DNA from: Pseudomonadota bacterium
GTDB taxonomy: Bacteria > Pseudomonadota > Gammaproteobacteria > Steroidobacterales > JBCBZW01
Length of the DNA stretch: 64,000 nt
Direction of reading: 5' to 3'
Assembly: GCA_039815145.1 (NCBI GenBank)
Contig: JBCBZW010000001.1
Location: forward strand, 1-64,000
In this document: positions 17,490 to 25,990 of the stretch, piece by piece
Numbering within the stretch: the first letter of the stretch is position 1
Layout of the letters: every line of letters starts with the position of its first letter
Notes under the pieces: model-generated
Told to the model about the DNA's origin: nothing
Database searches by the model: none
What the model saw: only the letters and a program-made list of their open reading frames with translations
Program-made: the position numbers and the translations under genes

Positions 17490-18215
17490 GTGATCAGCGG
17501 CGTTAGCGTCGAGCGCGGCGAGGACACGAGCGCCCTGCTCGTCGTGTTCTCCGGCCTCGCCCAGCGCTGGGGCATGGGCGGTCACGAATTCGCGGGCACG
17601 GCCAGCCGTCTGCGCTACAGCCGTATCCTCTGCCGTGATGTCCACGATCGCGCTTACCTCGAGGGCTTCGACCGCGCCACCCCCTCGCTCGACGCCGCCC
17701 TCGACTGGCTGCAGGAGGAGATCGCCAGGCTGGCGCCGAAGCGCACCCTGTTCATCGGCAATTCCGTGGGCGCCTACGCCGCCCTGCTCTACGGCCACCT
17801 GCTCGGCGCCGATACGGTGCAGGCCTTCGCCCCGATCACCTGCCTGGATCGCCCCTACGTGGAGCGCCACCGTGAGCTCGATGACGCCGGTCGTGCCTGG
17901 TACGAGCAGCTCTGGGCCCTGCCCCCTCCGGCGCAGGACTCGTTCGATCTCGCCCAGGTGCTCGCCACCCACAACGGGCGCACGCAATACCACGTGCACC
18001 ATTGCGATGGCTGCGCGAGCGATCAGCACGCCGCCCAACACCTGGCGCAGGCACCGGGCGTGCAGGTGCACAGCCACGCGTGCCACAACCATCTCGTCTC
18101 GCGTCATCTGGCCCGACGCGGACTGCTATTCAAACTGCTACGACCGGAGAATCAGGATGCGGTACGGACACTGCTCGGCGACGATGACACGCGAGGGGAG
18201 CGCCATGTGGGGTAG
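17490..18215 (+). CDS. Alpha/beta-hydrolase-like protein
   Basis: 241 residues from a GTG at 17490, 17 bases after the radical SAM stop. Residues 20-30 (LLVVFSGLAQRWG) form the first strand and oxyanion region. The nucleophile elbow is FIGNSVGAYAALLYG with Ser92 (GxSxG), followed by the strand VQAFAPITCLD. The C-terminal third is rich in histidine and cysteine (about 168-205: HVHHCDGCASDQH and HACHNHLVSRH), which could supply the catalytic His and perhaps bind metal. It has no signal peptide. The same type of elbow occurs in cytoplasmic esterase-like proteins of polysaccharide loci. The real substrate is unknown. The 3' end overlaps the next gene by 11 bases. Confidence 0.75.
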   Translation: MISGVSVERGEDTSALLVVFSGLAQRWGMGGHEFAGTASRLRYSRILCRDVHDRAYLEGFDRATPSLDAALDWLQEEIARLAPKRTLFIGNSVGAYAALLYGHLLGADTVQAFAPITCLDRPYVERHRELDDAGRAWYEQLWALPPPAQDSFDLAQVLATHNGRTQYHVHHCDGCASDQHAAQHLAQAPGVQVHSHACHNHLVSRHLARRGLLFKLLRPENQDAVRTLLGDDDTRGERHVG

Positions 18216-19413
18216 GTGCCTGGCACCGGCCGCTTCGTTCGTCCTGATGCTGCTGATCGCCCCCATCGGCGCTCTCAGCGCCCAGGAGTGCGACGCGCCC
18301 TTCGAGCAGGTCTCCGAGGACGGCTTCGGTGACAGCAATAACCGCTATGCGTGGAGCATGGCCGTGTTCGGCGATCACCTCTACGTGGGCACCCTCAATC
18401 GCCTGGCCGGCGCCCAGATCTGGCGCTACGACGGCAGCGTGTGGGAGCAGGTGGTCAGCGGCGGCCTCGGCAGCATTGAGAACGAAGGCGTGCGCAGCCT
18501 CGCCGTATGCCGAGGCGCGATCTACGCGGGCACGGACAACCTCACCGAGGGCGCGCAGCTGTGGCGCAGCGCCGATGGGGTCACGTGGAACGTCACCGCC
18601 GATGGCGGCATCGGTGACCCCACCGTGCGCAGCGTGCGCTCGCTCACCTGCGCCACCTTCGACGATGTCGAGTACCTCTACTTCGGCACGCAGGACACGG
18701 ATGGCGGTGCCAAGCTCTTCCGCACGCGCGAGCAAGGCATCCAGCCCCTGGTGCTGAACGGCTTCGGTGATGCTCGCAACGATTCCATCCACGAGATGGA
18801 GCTCTTCCAGGGCGCCCTCTACGCCGGCACCCGCAACGCCGCCGATGGTCTGCAGATCTGGCGGACCTTCGATGGCGTGACCTTCAGCGGCGTGGTCGGC
18901 CCTACTGCGCAAACGCCGGGCGGCTTCGACTACGAGAGCACGGGCGCGGCGGTCGATCTGCACACCTTCCAGGATCAGCTCTACGTGGGCACGATCAACG
19001 CCTTCAACGGCTTCGGGGTCTGGCGCTCCGCCGACGGCGAGCAATGGGAGAAGATCGGTGCCGACGGCTTCGGCGTGCCCGGCAACGACTACTCTTGGCG
19101 CTACATCACCTTCGAAGACCAGCTGTGGCTGGGCACCCTGAACGCGTTTTCCTTCTTCGGCTTTCCCACCGGCGCTGGCGTGTGGCGCAGCGCCGATGGC
19201 GCGCAGTGGGAGGAACTCGTCGGCAGCCCGCGCGCCACGTATCTCGGCTGGGGCTTCGACGATAGCGCCAACATCGGCACGCGCTCGCTAGCGGAGTTTC
19301 AGGGCCAGCTCTATTTGGGCACGGCGCAGGACTCGCGCCCCTTCGCGCCGCGAACGGGCTTGGAAGTGTGGCGGTGGCGCAGCGGACAGGAGTGCGCGCC
19401 GGTCGCAGACTAG
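18205..19413 (+). CDS. Secreted beta-propeller-like repeat protein
   Basis: 402 residues. Residues 1-26 form a signal peptide (MWGRCLAPAASFVLMLLIAP, cleavage probably after LSAQ). The rest is about six repeats of 50-60 residues with the pattern LYVGT / GAQIWRY-DG-W / GGxGD-N, for example HLYVGTLNRLAGAQIWRYDG, AIYAGTDNLTEGAQLWRSADG and QLYVGTINAFNGFGVWRSADG. This is the look of a beta-propeller. Four cysteines (Cys28, one in VCRGA, one in LTCAT and one near the C terminus) could form disulfides. It is periplasmic or extracellular. The start ATG at 18205 has GAGGGGAG upstream and overlaps the hydrolase gene, so the three genes 16606-19413 form one unit. Binding or enzymatic function is unknown. 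Confidence 0.82.
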   Translation: MWGRCLAPAASFVLMLLIAPIGALSAQECDAPFEQVSEDGFGDSNNRYAWSMAVFGDHLYVGTLNRLAGAQIWRYDGSVWEQVVSGGLGSIENEGVRSLAVCRGAIYAGTDNLTEGAQLWRSADGVTWNVTADGGIGDPTVRSVRSLTCATFDDVEYLYFGTQDTDGGAKLFRTREQGIQPLVLNGFGDARNDSIHEMELFQGALYAGTRNAADGLQIWRTFDGVTFSGVVGPTAQTPGGFDYESTGAAVDLHTFQDQLYVGTINAFNGFGVWRSADGEQWEKIGADGFGVPGNDYSWRYITFEDQLWLGTLNAFSFFGFPTGAGVWRSADGAQWEELVGSPRATYLGWGFDDSANIGTRSLAEFQGQLYLGTAQDSRPFAPRTGLEVWRWRSGQECAPVAD

Positions 19414-19435
19414 CGACGCGAGCGCGCGGTGACGG

Positions 19436-19891
19436 TCAGAGCGACGCCATCACCGCGTCGACGTCCTCTTCCTCGAGGGCGTACAGGGCGTCGGGAACGC
19501 AGGTCATCGTCGCCCCGAGCCCGCCTCGCGACATGGCTCCGCGGTTGACGATACCGATCGCATCGCGTTGCGGATCAAAGCGCGCGGAGCGTGGCCCCAG
19601 CACGATGATGCTGTCGCGGCGCAGGCCTACGCAGGTCTTCGCCAGCACCAGCAGGTGCGGGCGGCGGCGCACGTCCATGAGAATCATGCGCTGGTTGAGC
19701 GGCTTGAAGTTTCGCACGTGATCCCAGCGCACATGATCCACCGGCTGCGCCTGCGCCGGCACGTAGACGATTTCCCGGCGTGAGCTGGCATCGCTGCCCA
19801 TCGAGGCACAGGCCGAGAGGGTGGCGGCGACGGCGAGGGTCGCCAGCATCGTGCAACAGCGTCTCAAACGGCTTGGGGTGAAGAGGTTCAT
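19436..19891 (-). CDS. Small lipoprotein of the DUF6491 type
   Basis: 151 residues with a lipoprotein signal (RLRRCCTMLATLAVAATLSAC, lipobox LSAC, lipidated Cys28) and Ser-Met after a short tether, suggesting outer-membrane sorting. The mature part includes NFKPLNQRMILMDVRRRPHLLVLAKTC and DAIGIVNRGAMSRGG and two further cysteines that may pair. This layout matches the small gammaproteobacterial lipoproteins grouped as DUF6491, whose role is not known. It is convergent with the propeller gene. Confidence 0.7.
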   Translation of the reverse strand: MNLFTPSRLRRCCTMLATLAVAATLSACASMGSDASSRREIVYVPAQAQPVDHVRWDHVRNFKPLNQRMILMDVRRRPHLLVLAKTCVGLRRDSIIVLGPRSARFDPQRDAIGIVNRGAMSRGGLGATMTCVPDALYALEEEDVDAVMASL

Positions 19892-20170
19892 GACATAGCC
19901 CGAGCAAGGGTAGGGGTCGATGCTAGGACGCCGCTCGGCCCCGGCGCCACTTGGAAGGTCGCAACTGAGAACTGGGCCTCATGACGCATTTTCCTCGTGC
20001 ACTGCAACCATTCCTAAGCGCCTGATCCTCCGAGAAGACTCACCACTCCTGATGCATCGCAACGAAGCACTTGGCGAACTGATTCGTCAGGTGGCGCGCA
20101 CAGCAATGGGAACGATTGCGCCTTGCGCTGCCGCATACGCGCAACGGCCTACTGAGCCCGCGCCTCCTGC

Positions 20171-21409
20171 TCAACCGACCGAGCGCGAAGGCTCGTCTTC
20201 GAACAGCTCGACGGCCGGGTGCGCCTCGGCGTGGGTCTCCAGGGGCACGGCGTCGACGCCGCGCTGGCCTCGAGCCTCGCTGACGTGGCCACTGCTCGCC
20301 GCGATTTCCTGCACCACCTGCGAGACGCGCTTTATCGACGGCACGATCGCACCCAGCAACTGGCCCGCCTGTTCGGCCGTCGCCACGCTGTCGCGGGCGA
20401 GTTCACCGATGCCCTTGGAGGCGTCCTGACTGCGCTCGGCGAGCTTGCGCACTTCGCCGGCGACCACCGCGAAGCCCTTACCGTTGGTACCGGCTCGCGC
20501 CGCCTCGATCGCTGCATTCAACGCCAGCAGGTCCGTCTGCGAGGCGATCTCATCGACCACCGAAATCTTGGCAGCGATCTGCTGCATGGCCTGCACGGTG
20601 CTGGCCACCGCCTCGCTGCCAACCTGCGCCTCCGCGCTGGCGCCCTCTAGCGCCACGGCCGCCTCGCTGACCTCAGCCAGGAGTTCACCGAGCTTCTTGC
20701 AGCTCTCGTTGGCATCGGCGCGCACGTCTGCGTAGGCACCGCCCACCTGCAATTCGATTCGTTTACTGAGATCACCGGTCGACAGCCCGGCGAACACGTT
20801 GGCCACCTCACCCAGGAAGGCAGCGTTGTCGTCAAGAAAACGGTTGATGTCCGTGCACAAGGCGGCGATGTGACCGGTTTTGCCGTCCAGGGTGATGCGC
20901 TGGCGAAGGTCGCCGTGACGGGCAGCGTCGGTCACCCGCTGCGCCTCCTCCACGGCCGCTTCCAACATGCGCTGCGACATGACCTGCGCGGTCACGTCCG
21001 TAGCGAACTTGATAATCTTGTAAGGACGCCCGCTAGCATCCAGCACCGGGTTGTAGCTCGCCTGAATCCAGATCTCGCGTCCGTCCTTGGTGTAGCGCGC
21101 ATAGCGCCCCGTGCTCAGCTCGCCCGTGGCGAGCTGCGGCCAGAAGTCGCGGTACTCCTGCGAGGCGGCGTAAGCGTCATCGACGAACATGCGATGGTGG
21201 CGTCCCTGAATCTCCTCCCGCGTGTAGCCTACGGCCGCCAGGAAGTTGTCATTGGCAGTCAGAATGGTGCCGTCGAGTTCGAACTCGATCACGGCCTGAA
21301 CGCGATCCAGTGCCGCTAGGCGAGCGCTCTTGTCATCCCCTGCCCCGCCCCACAGGCGCCGGAGGAAGGCCGCCGCCCCACCCTTTTTCGGGGCAATCCC
21401 GTTGCTCAT
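20171..21409 (-). CDS. Soluble PAS-containing methyl-accepting chemotaxis protein with shortened C-terminal arm
   Basis: 412 residues from the ATG at 21407-21409. A PAS domain (about 38-150) contains the Aer-like stretch [15 protein letters not shown] and [13 protein letters not shown]. After a linker comes the chemoreceptor signalling hairpin with the conserved tip [22 protein letters not shown] and [15 protein letters not shown]. There is no transmembrane helix or periplasmic domain, so it senses inside the cell, possibly redox or a small ligand. After [10 protein letters not shown] the sequence leaves the family pattern and ends within about 40 residues, so the return arm is shortened. The upstream frame stays open for 770 bases but overlaps the ABC permease gene and codes nothing recognisable. 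Confidence 0.88.
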   Translation of the reverse strand: MSNGIAPKKGGAAAFLRRLWGGAGDDKSARLAALDRVQAVIEFELDGTILTANDNFLAAVGYTREEIQGRHHRMFVDDAYAASQEYRDFWPQLATGELSTGRYARYTKDGREIWIQASYNPVLDASGRPYKIIKFATDVTAQVMSQRMLEAAVEEAQRVTDAARHGDLRQRITLDGKTGHIAALCTDINRFLDDNAAFLGEVANVFAGLSTGDLSKRIELQVGGAYADVRADANESCKKLGELLAEVSEAAVALEGASAEAQVGSEAVASTVQAMQQIAAKISVVDEIASQTDLLALNAAIEAARAGTNGKGFAVVAGEVRKLAERSQDASKGIGELARDSVATAEQAGQLLGAIVPSIKRVSQVVQEIAASSGHVSEARGQRGVDAVPLETHAEAHPAVELFEDEPSRSVG

Positions 21410-21576
21410 GCTGGTCACCGCTACAGTCACAGACCTCGAAAGGTACCGAAGCAAGCTGCTGACCAGGTGATAACGGAAGCACAGTCCGTCAGGCGCGGAG
21501 CCGTTGTGTGACGTGAGTCTACCGGGCCTGCGGCGCCACGCTCGACCTACGCGGCGCAATCGATCATGCAATGGCG

Positions 21577-22980
21577 TCAAGCGGACGCGAAATAGGCGTA
21601 CCAGGCGATCAGCAACAGTAGGCGGGCAGCGACCGCGCCGCGCGTGAGCACAGCACCGAGCAGCGAAAAGACTGCCACCCCAATCGCGATACCTGCCATG
21701 TGTGGTAACAGGCGCGCAGAACCGGTCGCCACGGCCGACAGCAAGGCGGGAAGTTGCAGCACGCCTCCGAGCAGCAAGGCAGCGAGGAGAAAGCTGATCC
21801 GACCGCCTTGCGCTGCCACCAGCGTGGTATCCAGGAACGGCGGCAGATCGCCCCCCTCCCAGCGCGCAGCGGCCGCCGAGATGGGAAAGATCGTGAGCAG
21901 CAGCAGCGTGGGGCCGACGACTTCGCGGTACGGCAAGACCCACCCGCCGAGCGCCACCGCGATCAACGCCGCTGCGTACCACGTCGGACGCAGCAACAGC
22001 CGCCAATGACTGGACAGCAGATGCACGGGGATCAGGGTGGCCGCACAGGCCGGCGCGTAGGCGATCTGCTGCGTTGAGATAGGGCCGGGACTGGCAGGTG
22101 CGTCCGTGCCCGCGCGAACACGTTGGGGGGCCGCCAACAGGCCCGCCACCAGCGCGACCGACGCCGCCAACCCCAACCACGCCACCCGGGAGGCGATGAA
22201 GGCAACCGACAGGGTGCCCGCCAGCGCATCGAATGCGATCACCTCAGCCGTGGGCGGGCCTCCGCCGATCGTGAGATCGATGACCGGCACATCCACCGCC
22301 TTCACCACCGGGTAGATCATGCCGAAGGGGTCGAGCAGGGGGGACGGCGTGGCGATGGCACCGGACGTCGCGACCAGGACGACGGGCAGCGCAAGGCTGA
22401 ACATCCAGTAGAAGAAGAACGCGACGTCCCCACCCCAACCGCGGGTGAAGGGCAAGGCGGCGAGCAAGGTTCGCACGGCGGCGGTCAGGGCCATGGCGGG
22501 GCCCGCGGTGAGCCACAAGCAGGCGGCCATCGAGGCGAAGTCCGGCACCAACGACAGCACCTGGGCGCCCGCGCGCAGGAACATCAGGATCGCGCCGGCC
22601 AGGGTCAGGCCGACCAGCAGCAACCACAGGGCAGCGCTGTCCGCCGCCCATTGCCCGAGGGTCATGGCCACGCGCGAGTGCGCGAGCGTATCGGTCACCT
22701 GCCAAGGACGCCGGCGCGTAGGCCCGGCCCGCAGGAAGATGTACGCCATAGGTGTGAGCACCGTCGCCGTGATCATGCCGAGCTCGAAGCCGAGCACCGC
22801 CGGCGTCAGCACTGGTGCGGCACCATTCACCAGCAGCACCGAATAGGCCGACTCGGTCACGGGCACCATGAAGTGAGCCGCGATCGGTGTGGCTAACGCT
22901 ACATAAAGCAGGGCGGCGCTGCGCCGATAGCGCAGAAAGTCCATTCGCAGCGCGCTACTCAGTACGCCGATCGCGCTCAT
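21577..22980 (-). CDS. ABC transporter permease, multi-span membrane protein
   Basis: 467 residues with about ten to twelve hydrophobic segments spread over the whole length, no periplasmic domain of note and no recognisable catalytic motif. It starts in a 4-base overlap (ATGA) with the upstream ATP-binding gene, which is why I read it as the membrane part of that ABC system (ABC-2-like). The substrate is unknown. Export of a lipid, polysaccharide or peptide would fit an ATPase of the upstream type. Confidence 0.72.
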   Translation of the reverse strand: MSAIGVLSSALRMDFLRYRRSAALLYVALATPIAAHFMVPVTESAYSVLLVNGAAPVLTPAVLGFELGMITATVLTPMAYIFLRAGPTRRRPWQVTDTLAHSRVAMTLGQWAADSAALWLLLVGLTLAGAILMFLRAGAQVLSLVPDFASMAACLWLTAGPAMALTAAVRTLLAALPFTRGWGGDVAFFFYWMFSLALPVVLVATSGAIATPSPLLDPFGMIYPVVKAVDVPVIDLTIGGGPPTAEVIAFDALAGTLSVAFIASRVAWLGLAASVALVAGLLAAPQRVRAGTDAPASPGPISTQQIAYAPACAATLIPVHLLSSHWRLLLRPTWYAAALIAVALGGWVLPYREVVGPTLLLLTIFPISAAAARWEGGDLPPFLDTTLVAAQGGRISFLLAALLLGGVLQLPALLSAVATGSARLLPHMAGIAIGVAVFSLLGAVLTRGAVAARLLLLIAWYAYFASA

Positions 22981-23660
22981 GAGATGGGCCGTAGCGTGCG
23001 CTCCGCCACGAGGTAGGCCGCCAGGGGGACACCGTCGAAGTGGGCGCGCAGGTGCGTGGTGAGGAGCACGACCGCCTGCTCGGCCCGCTCCGAGACCAGG
23101 CTCGCCACCTGCCCTGCCGTCTCAGCGTCCAGCTCCGCCGTCGGTTCATCGAGCACCAGCAGCGCCGGCGAGCCGAGAAAGGCCTGCGCGAGCAGCAGGC
23201 GTCTGCGCATGCCGCCGGAGTACGCCACGATGCGCTTATCCGCATCCGCTCCCAACCCGAGCTGCTGGAGCAGCCCGGTACACTGGGCACTCGCCCGCGA
23301 GAGCCCCTTCAGAGCTGCCAGGTGGGTGAGGAACTCGAGCGCGGTGAGGTCCAGGGGCAGATCCACGCTCTGCGGCGCGTAGCCGAGGACCCGCCGCAGG
23401 GCCTTGCGGCCCCGAGGCAGGGGCGAGCCGTTCCAACGCAGGACGCCCCCTGCCGCCTTCTCCGCCGTCGCACACACGCGCAGCAAGGTGGATTTGCCGA
23501 CCCCGCTGGGGCCGCTCAGCAGGTGCACGCCCGCATCGAAGGTCTGGTGGATGCCTTCGAATACGATCTGCTTCCCGTAGCGTTGGGAGATTCCGTCGAG
23601 TTCAAGCTTGGGCAAGGTACCGGTCTTCCTTATGGTGACCCGCCAAGGGTAGCGCACCAC
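22977..23660 (-). CDS. ABC transporter ATP-binding protein
   Basis: 227 residues. Walker A GPSGVGKST, a Q-loop region GYAPQSVDL, signature YSGGMRRR (in place of LSGGQ), Walker B ALLVLDEPTAELD and the switch His in LTTHLRAH are all present, so it should hydrolyse ATP. YSGGMRRR is common in ABC-2-type export ATPases. The start is a GTG at 23658-23660 or the next GTG codon; neither has a strong ribosome site, so the first residues are uncertain. It overlaps the permease gene by 4 bases. Confidence 0.88.
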   Translation of the reverse strand: MVRYPWRVTIRKTGTLPKLELDGISQRYGKQIVFEGIHQTFDAGVHLLSGPSGVGKSTLLRVCATAEKAAGGVLRWNGSPLPRGRKALRRVLGYAPQSVDLPLDLTALEFLTHLAALKGLSRASAQCTGLLQQLGLGADADKRIVAYSGGMRRRLLLAQAFLGSPALLVLDEPTAELDAETAGQVASLVSERAEQAVVLLTTHLRAHFDGVPLAAYLVAERTLRPIS

Positions 23661-23772
23661 GTGAGTGTCAGAGCGTCCCCGATCCCCTGGCGGTGGCAGC
23701 TAGGGGCGCTTGCTGGCATAGTCCGCCGAGCCTCGACCTACGAATTCGAACAACAACCTTCGGAGACTTCTG

Positions 23773-24741
23773 ATGCCCCACCCCTCGCGCCACGGCCCCG
23801 CAAGCCTCGCCCTCTGTGCGCTCCTCGCCGCAGCGCCCGTGACCGTCCTGGCCCAGTCCGCGCAAGAGTTGGCCGAGCGCGAAGCACTGGCAGCGGAGGG
23901 GCTGTCGGCGGAACAGATCGACGCCTACCTCGCCACTAAGGCACAGATACTCGAATCCCTGGACCGGCGCACGGGCACCATCAACCTGCGTAAGGCCAAC
24001 GCCACCCTGGTGGTGCCGGACAACTTCTACTACCTGGATGCCGACGACGCCCAAACCGTGCTGGTGGACATCTGGGGCAACCCGCCGGGGGAGAAGGGCC
24101 TCGGCATGTTGTTCCCGGCCGAGTACTCGCCCTTCGACGGTGACTCCTGGGGCGTCACCATCGACTGGCAGGAGGACGGCTACGTCTCCGACGAGGACGC
24201 CAACGAGATCGACTACGACGAACTCCTGGGCGATCTCCAACAGCAGACGCGCGAAGCCAACCGATACCGCCAGGAAGAGGGGTACCCCACGGTCAACCTC
24301 CTGGGCTGGGCGGAGCGCCCCTACTACGACGGCGGCGCCCACAAGCTCTACTGGGCGAAGGAACTGAGCTTCGAGGGCATGGACCAGAACACCCTCAACT
24401 ACGACATCCGCGTGCTCGGTCGTCGCGGCGTGCTGGTGCTGAGCTTCATCGCCGGCATGGAGCAGAAGGCCGATATCGATGCGAGCCGTGAGACGGTTCT
24501 CGCCATGGCCGAGTTCAACGAGGGCGACCGCTACACCGATTACGTGGAGGGTGACAAGCTCGCCGGCTACGGTATCGGCGCACTGGTGGCAGGCGCTGCC
24601 GGTTTCGCCCTGGCGAAAAAGGGCATCCTGGCGGCGGTACTGATCTTCCTGAAGAAGTTCGGCGCACTGATCGCGGTAGGGGCGATCGCCGCCGCGCGCG
24701 GCTTGTTCGGCGGTAAGAAGAAAGCCGAACAGGACGCTTAA
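23773..24741 (+). CDS. DUF2167 membrane-anchored protein
   Basis: 322 residues. Residues 1-30 form a signal peptide (SLALCALLAAAPVTVLAQ). The central part carries the DUF2167 hallmarks: GTINLRKANATLVVPDNFYY, VDIWGNPP, LGMLFP, WGVTIDWQEDGYVSDEDA and LLGWAERPYYD, then RRGVLVLSF. Near the C terminus there are two hydrophobic segments (GYGIGALVAGAAGFALA and AVLIFLKKFGALIAVGAI) before a lysine-rich tail. It therefore probably sits in the inner membrane with its main domain in the periplasm. The family is widespread, with no biochemical role established that I know of. Confidence 0.87.
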   Translation: MPHPSRHGPASLALCALLAAAPVTVLAQSAQELAEREALAAEGLSAEQIDAYLATKAQILESLDRRTGTINLRKANATLVVPDNFYYLDADDAQTVLVDIWGNPPGEKGLGMLFPAEYSPFDGDSWGVTIDWQEDGYVSDEDANEIDYDELLGDLQQQTREANRYRQEEGYPTVNLLGWAERPYYDGGAHKLYWAKELSFEGMDQNTLNYDIRVLGRRGVLVLSFIAGMEQKADIDASRETVLAMAEFNEGDRYTDYVEGDKLAGYGIGALVAGAAGFALAKKGILAAVLIFLKKFGALIAVGAIAAARGLFGGKKKAEQDA

Positions 24742-24749
24742 GCTATCGC

Positions 24750-24780
24750 GGGGGAGTCACGGTGATCCGATGACTCCCCC
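24750..24780. terminator. Strong hairpin between convergent genes
   Basis: GGGGGAGTCA (24750-24759) and TGACTCCCCC (24771-24780) form a perfect 10-bp stem with an 11-base loop, between the ends of the convergent DUF2167 and lipoprotein genes. There is no T tract on either side, so it is either a weak bidirectional terminator or an mRNA 3'-end stabiliser. Confidence 0.5.
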
Positions 24781-24787
24781 ACGCGCC

Positions 24788-25516
24788 TCACGAGGAGGGC
24801 GGCGGCCGCTCTCCTGCAAAGCGCACGACATCCGCCTCCGAAAGCACGCCGCGAACGCCACCGATCTGCGCCTGCTCGCTCACGAACACGCGGGCGGGTG
24901 CTTCGAAGATCAACTCGCCCTTCACCTGGCTACCGGGCCCCACGATGATCGTCGGCTGCTCTTCATCCGTCATCCCGCTGTCGGGCTTAGCGACGCGCAG
25001 ATCCCCGCCGATAACACTTTGCTCGGCCAACTCCACATCGGCGACCACCGTGCTCACGTCCCCCTCTACCTGCGCTGCGCGCAGGAAGACGCCACCGGCC
25101 ACGATGTCGACGTCGCCGCCCACCTTGGCGCCAGGCGAGAGTCCGATCTCCCCGTTCACCAACTTGATCGACTTCGCGAGCTGAGCCTCTTCCGCGAGAT
25201 CGATATCGCCGTTCACGCTCTTGATGCTTCGCGCAGTCGCCTTGGCGCCCAGACTGACAGATCCATTCACGGTGTTCGCACCACGCACGCTGGCGCCGTT
25301 ATCGATTCTGATGTCGCCGTTGACCGTGGACGCGTCTCCGTTCACCTCCGCGTCTTCGCCAACATCGATCGACCCGTTAACTACCGCGGCACCGCGCGAG
25401 GACTCGTTGGCACCGATGGTGACCGACTCGTTGATGCCGACATCACAGCCTGAGACGAGTAGCGTCGCGCTCGCCACCAGCAGCGGCAAGCGCAACCGCG
25501 TTAGCCATGCGCTCAT
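24788..25516 (-). CDS. Lipoprotein built of beta-helix-like (bactofilin-like) repeats
   Basis: 242 residues. The ATG at 25514-25516 has a clear AGGAGGG 8 bases upstream and is preferred over the TTG two codons earlier. The signal peptide ends at lipobox VSGC (Cys about 24). The mature protein is a run of near-repeats of about 18 residues with hydrophobic positions at fixed spacing, such as AAVVNGSIDVGEDAEVNGD, STVNGDIRIDNGASVRG and KSVNGDIDLAEEAQL. This is the periodicity of a right-handed beta-helix as in bactofilins and DUF4097-like proteins. Polymerisation is not implied by sequence alone. It is anchored in a membrane facing the periplasm. It is divergent from the acidic lipoprotein gene. 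Confidence 0.75.
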   Translation of the reverse strand: MSAWLTRLRLPLLVASATLLVSGCDVGINESVTIGANESSRGAAVVNGSIDVGEDAEVNGDASTVNGDIRIDNGASVRGANTVNGSVSLGAKATARSIKSVNGDIDLAEEAQLAKSIKLVNGEIGLSPGAKVGGDVDIVAGGVFLRAAQVEGDVSTVVADVELAEQSVIGGDLRVAKPDSGMTDEEQPTIIVGPGSQVKGELIFEAPARVFVSEQAQIGGVRGVLSEADVVRFAGERPPPSS

Positions 25517-25990
25517 ATCCAAACCCTCCTTGGGATCGACTCTGGGGCCTTGGCGCCCGATGGGGACGATGATATCAGCCTCCCCCGCCGCTCGCGGGCA
25601 CCGCGCAATCCCCGCCTCACCATGATTAGGTCAAGCGCTCTGTGCGCTGGTGCACCGTTTCGGGTCTCTCCCATCTCACGAACGCCCCATCCGTTGAAGG
25701 CGATCACACCCGCATCGAGCGTCTGAGGCAATACTTCGAGGCGATCCGATGTGAGCGTATCGCCACAGCGCATCGAGAACGGCACACCTGTCGCGAGGCA
25801 GGGTCGCAAAGCCACCGGTCCACACGCCAAGCGTGGGGACAGCGGAGCTGCCGAAAGCGCCGAGCCTAATCCAAAGGCCCGAGCTCTCCGGGTTATCCGG
25901 TTCTCCCGCACTGTCGCACGCACCCGAGCGAGACGTTCGCATCGCACGGATCCAAGCGAACGACAAAACCTCATAGGGGAGAACTCAAGC
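25517..25990. other. Long divergent leader region containing a riboswitch-like element
   Basis: About 470 bases without a gene. The left side must contain the promoter of the repeat lipoprotein (leftward). The right side is the untranslated leader of the acidic lipoprotein, with a cyclic-di-GMP-I aptamer-like element at about 25777-25855 and a small CCGG-GTTAT-CCGG hairpin at about 25888-25900. The start ATG at 25991 has AGGGGAG at about 25975-25981. Confidence 0.7.
25777..25855 (+). promoter_or_regulatory. Cyclic-di-GMP-I (GEMM) riboswitch aptamer
   Basis: Conserved pieces occur in the right order. GGC (25781-25783) pairs with GCC (25811-25813). Inside lies the stem CCTGTC / GGCAGG (25787-25792 and 25797-25802) closed by the GNRA tetraloop GCGA. 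Then comes the hallmark GGTCGCAAAGCCACCGGTC (25802-25820), differing by one base in the first part from the family's GGACGCAAAGCC. A second stem CACGC / GCGTG (about 25823-25835) follows, and finally GACAGCGGAGCTGCCGA (25838-25854), the counterpart of GACAGCCGGGTTGCCGA. It lies about 135 bases before the acidic lipoprotein start on the same strand. Whether ligand raises or lowers expression cannot be told; no T-rich terminator was found between aptamer and gene, so control of translation is more likely. Confidence 0.85.

Noticed and set aside
25751-25990. Upstream in-frame extension of the acidic lipoprotein by 80 codons
   Set aside because: The extension is not protein-like, would bury the lipoprotein signal peptide and runs through the riboswitch-like element. 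The ATG at 25991 has a ribosome site and a proper lipobox behind it.
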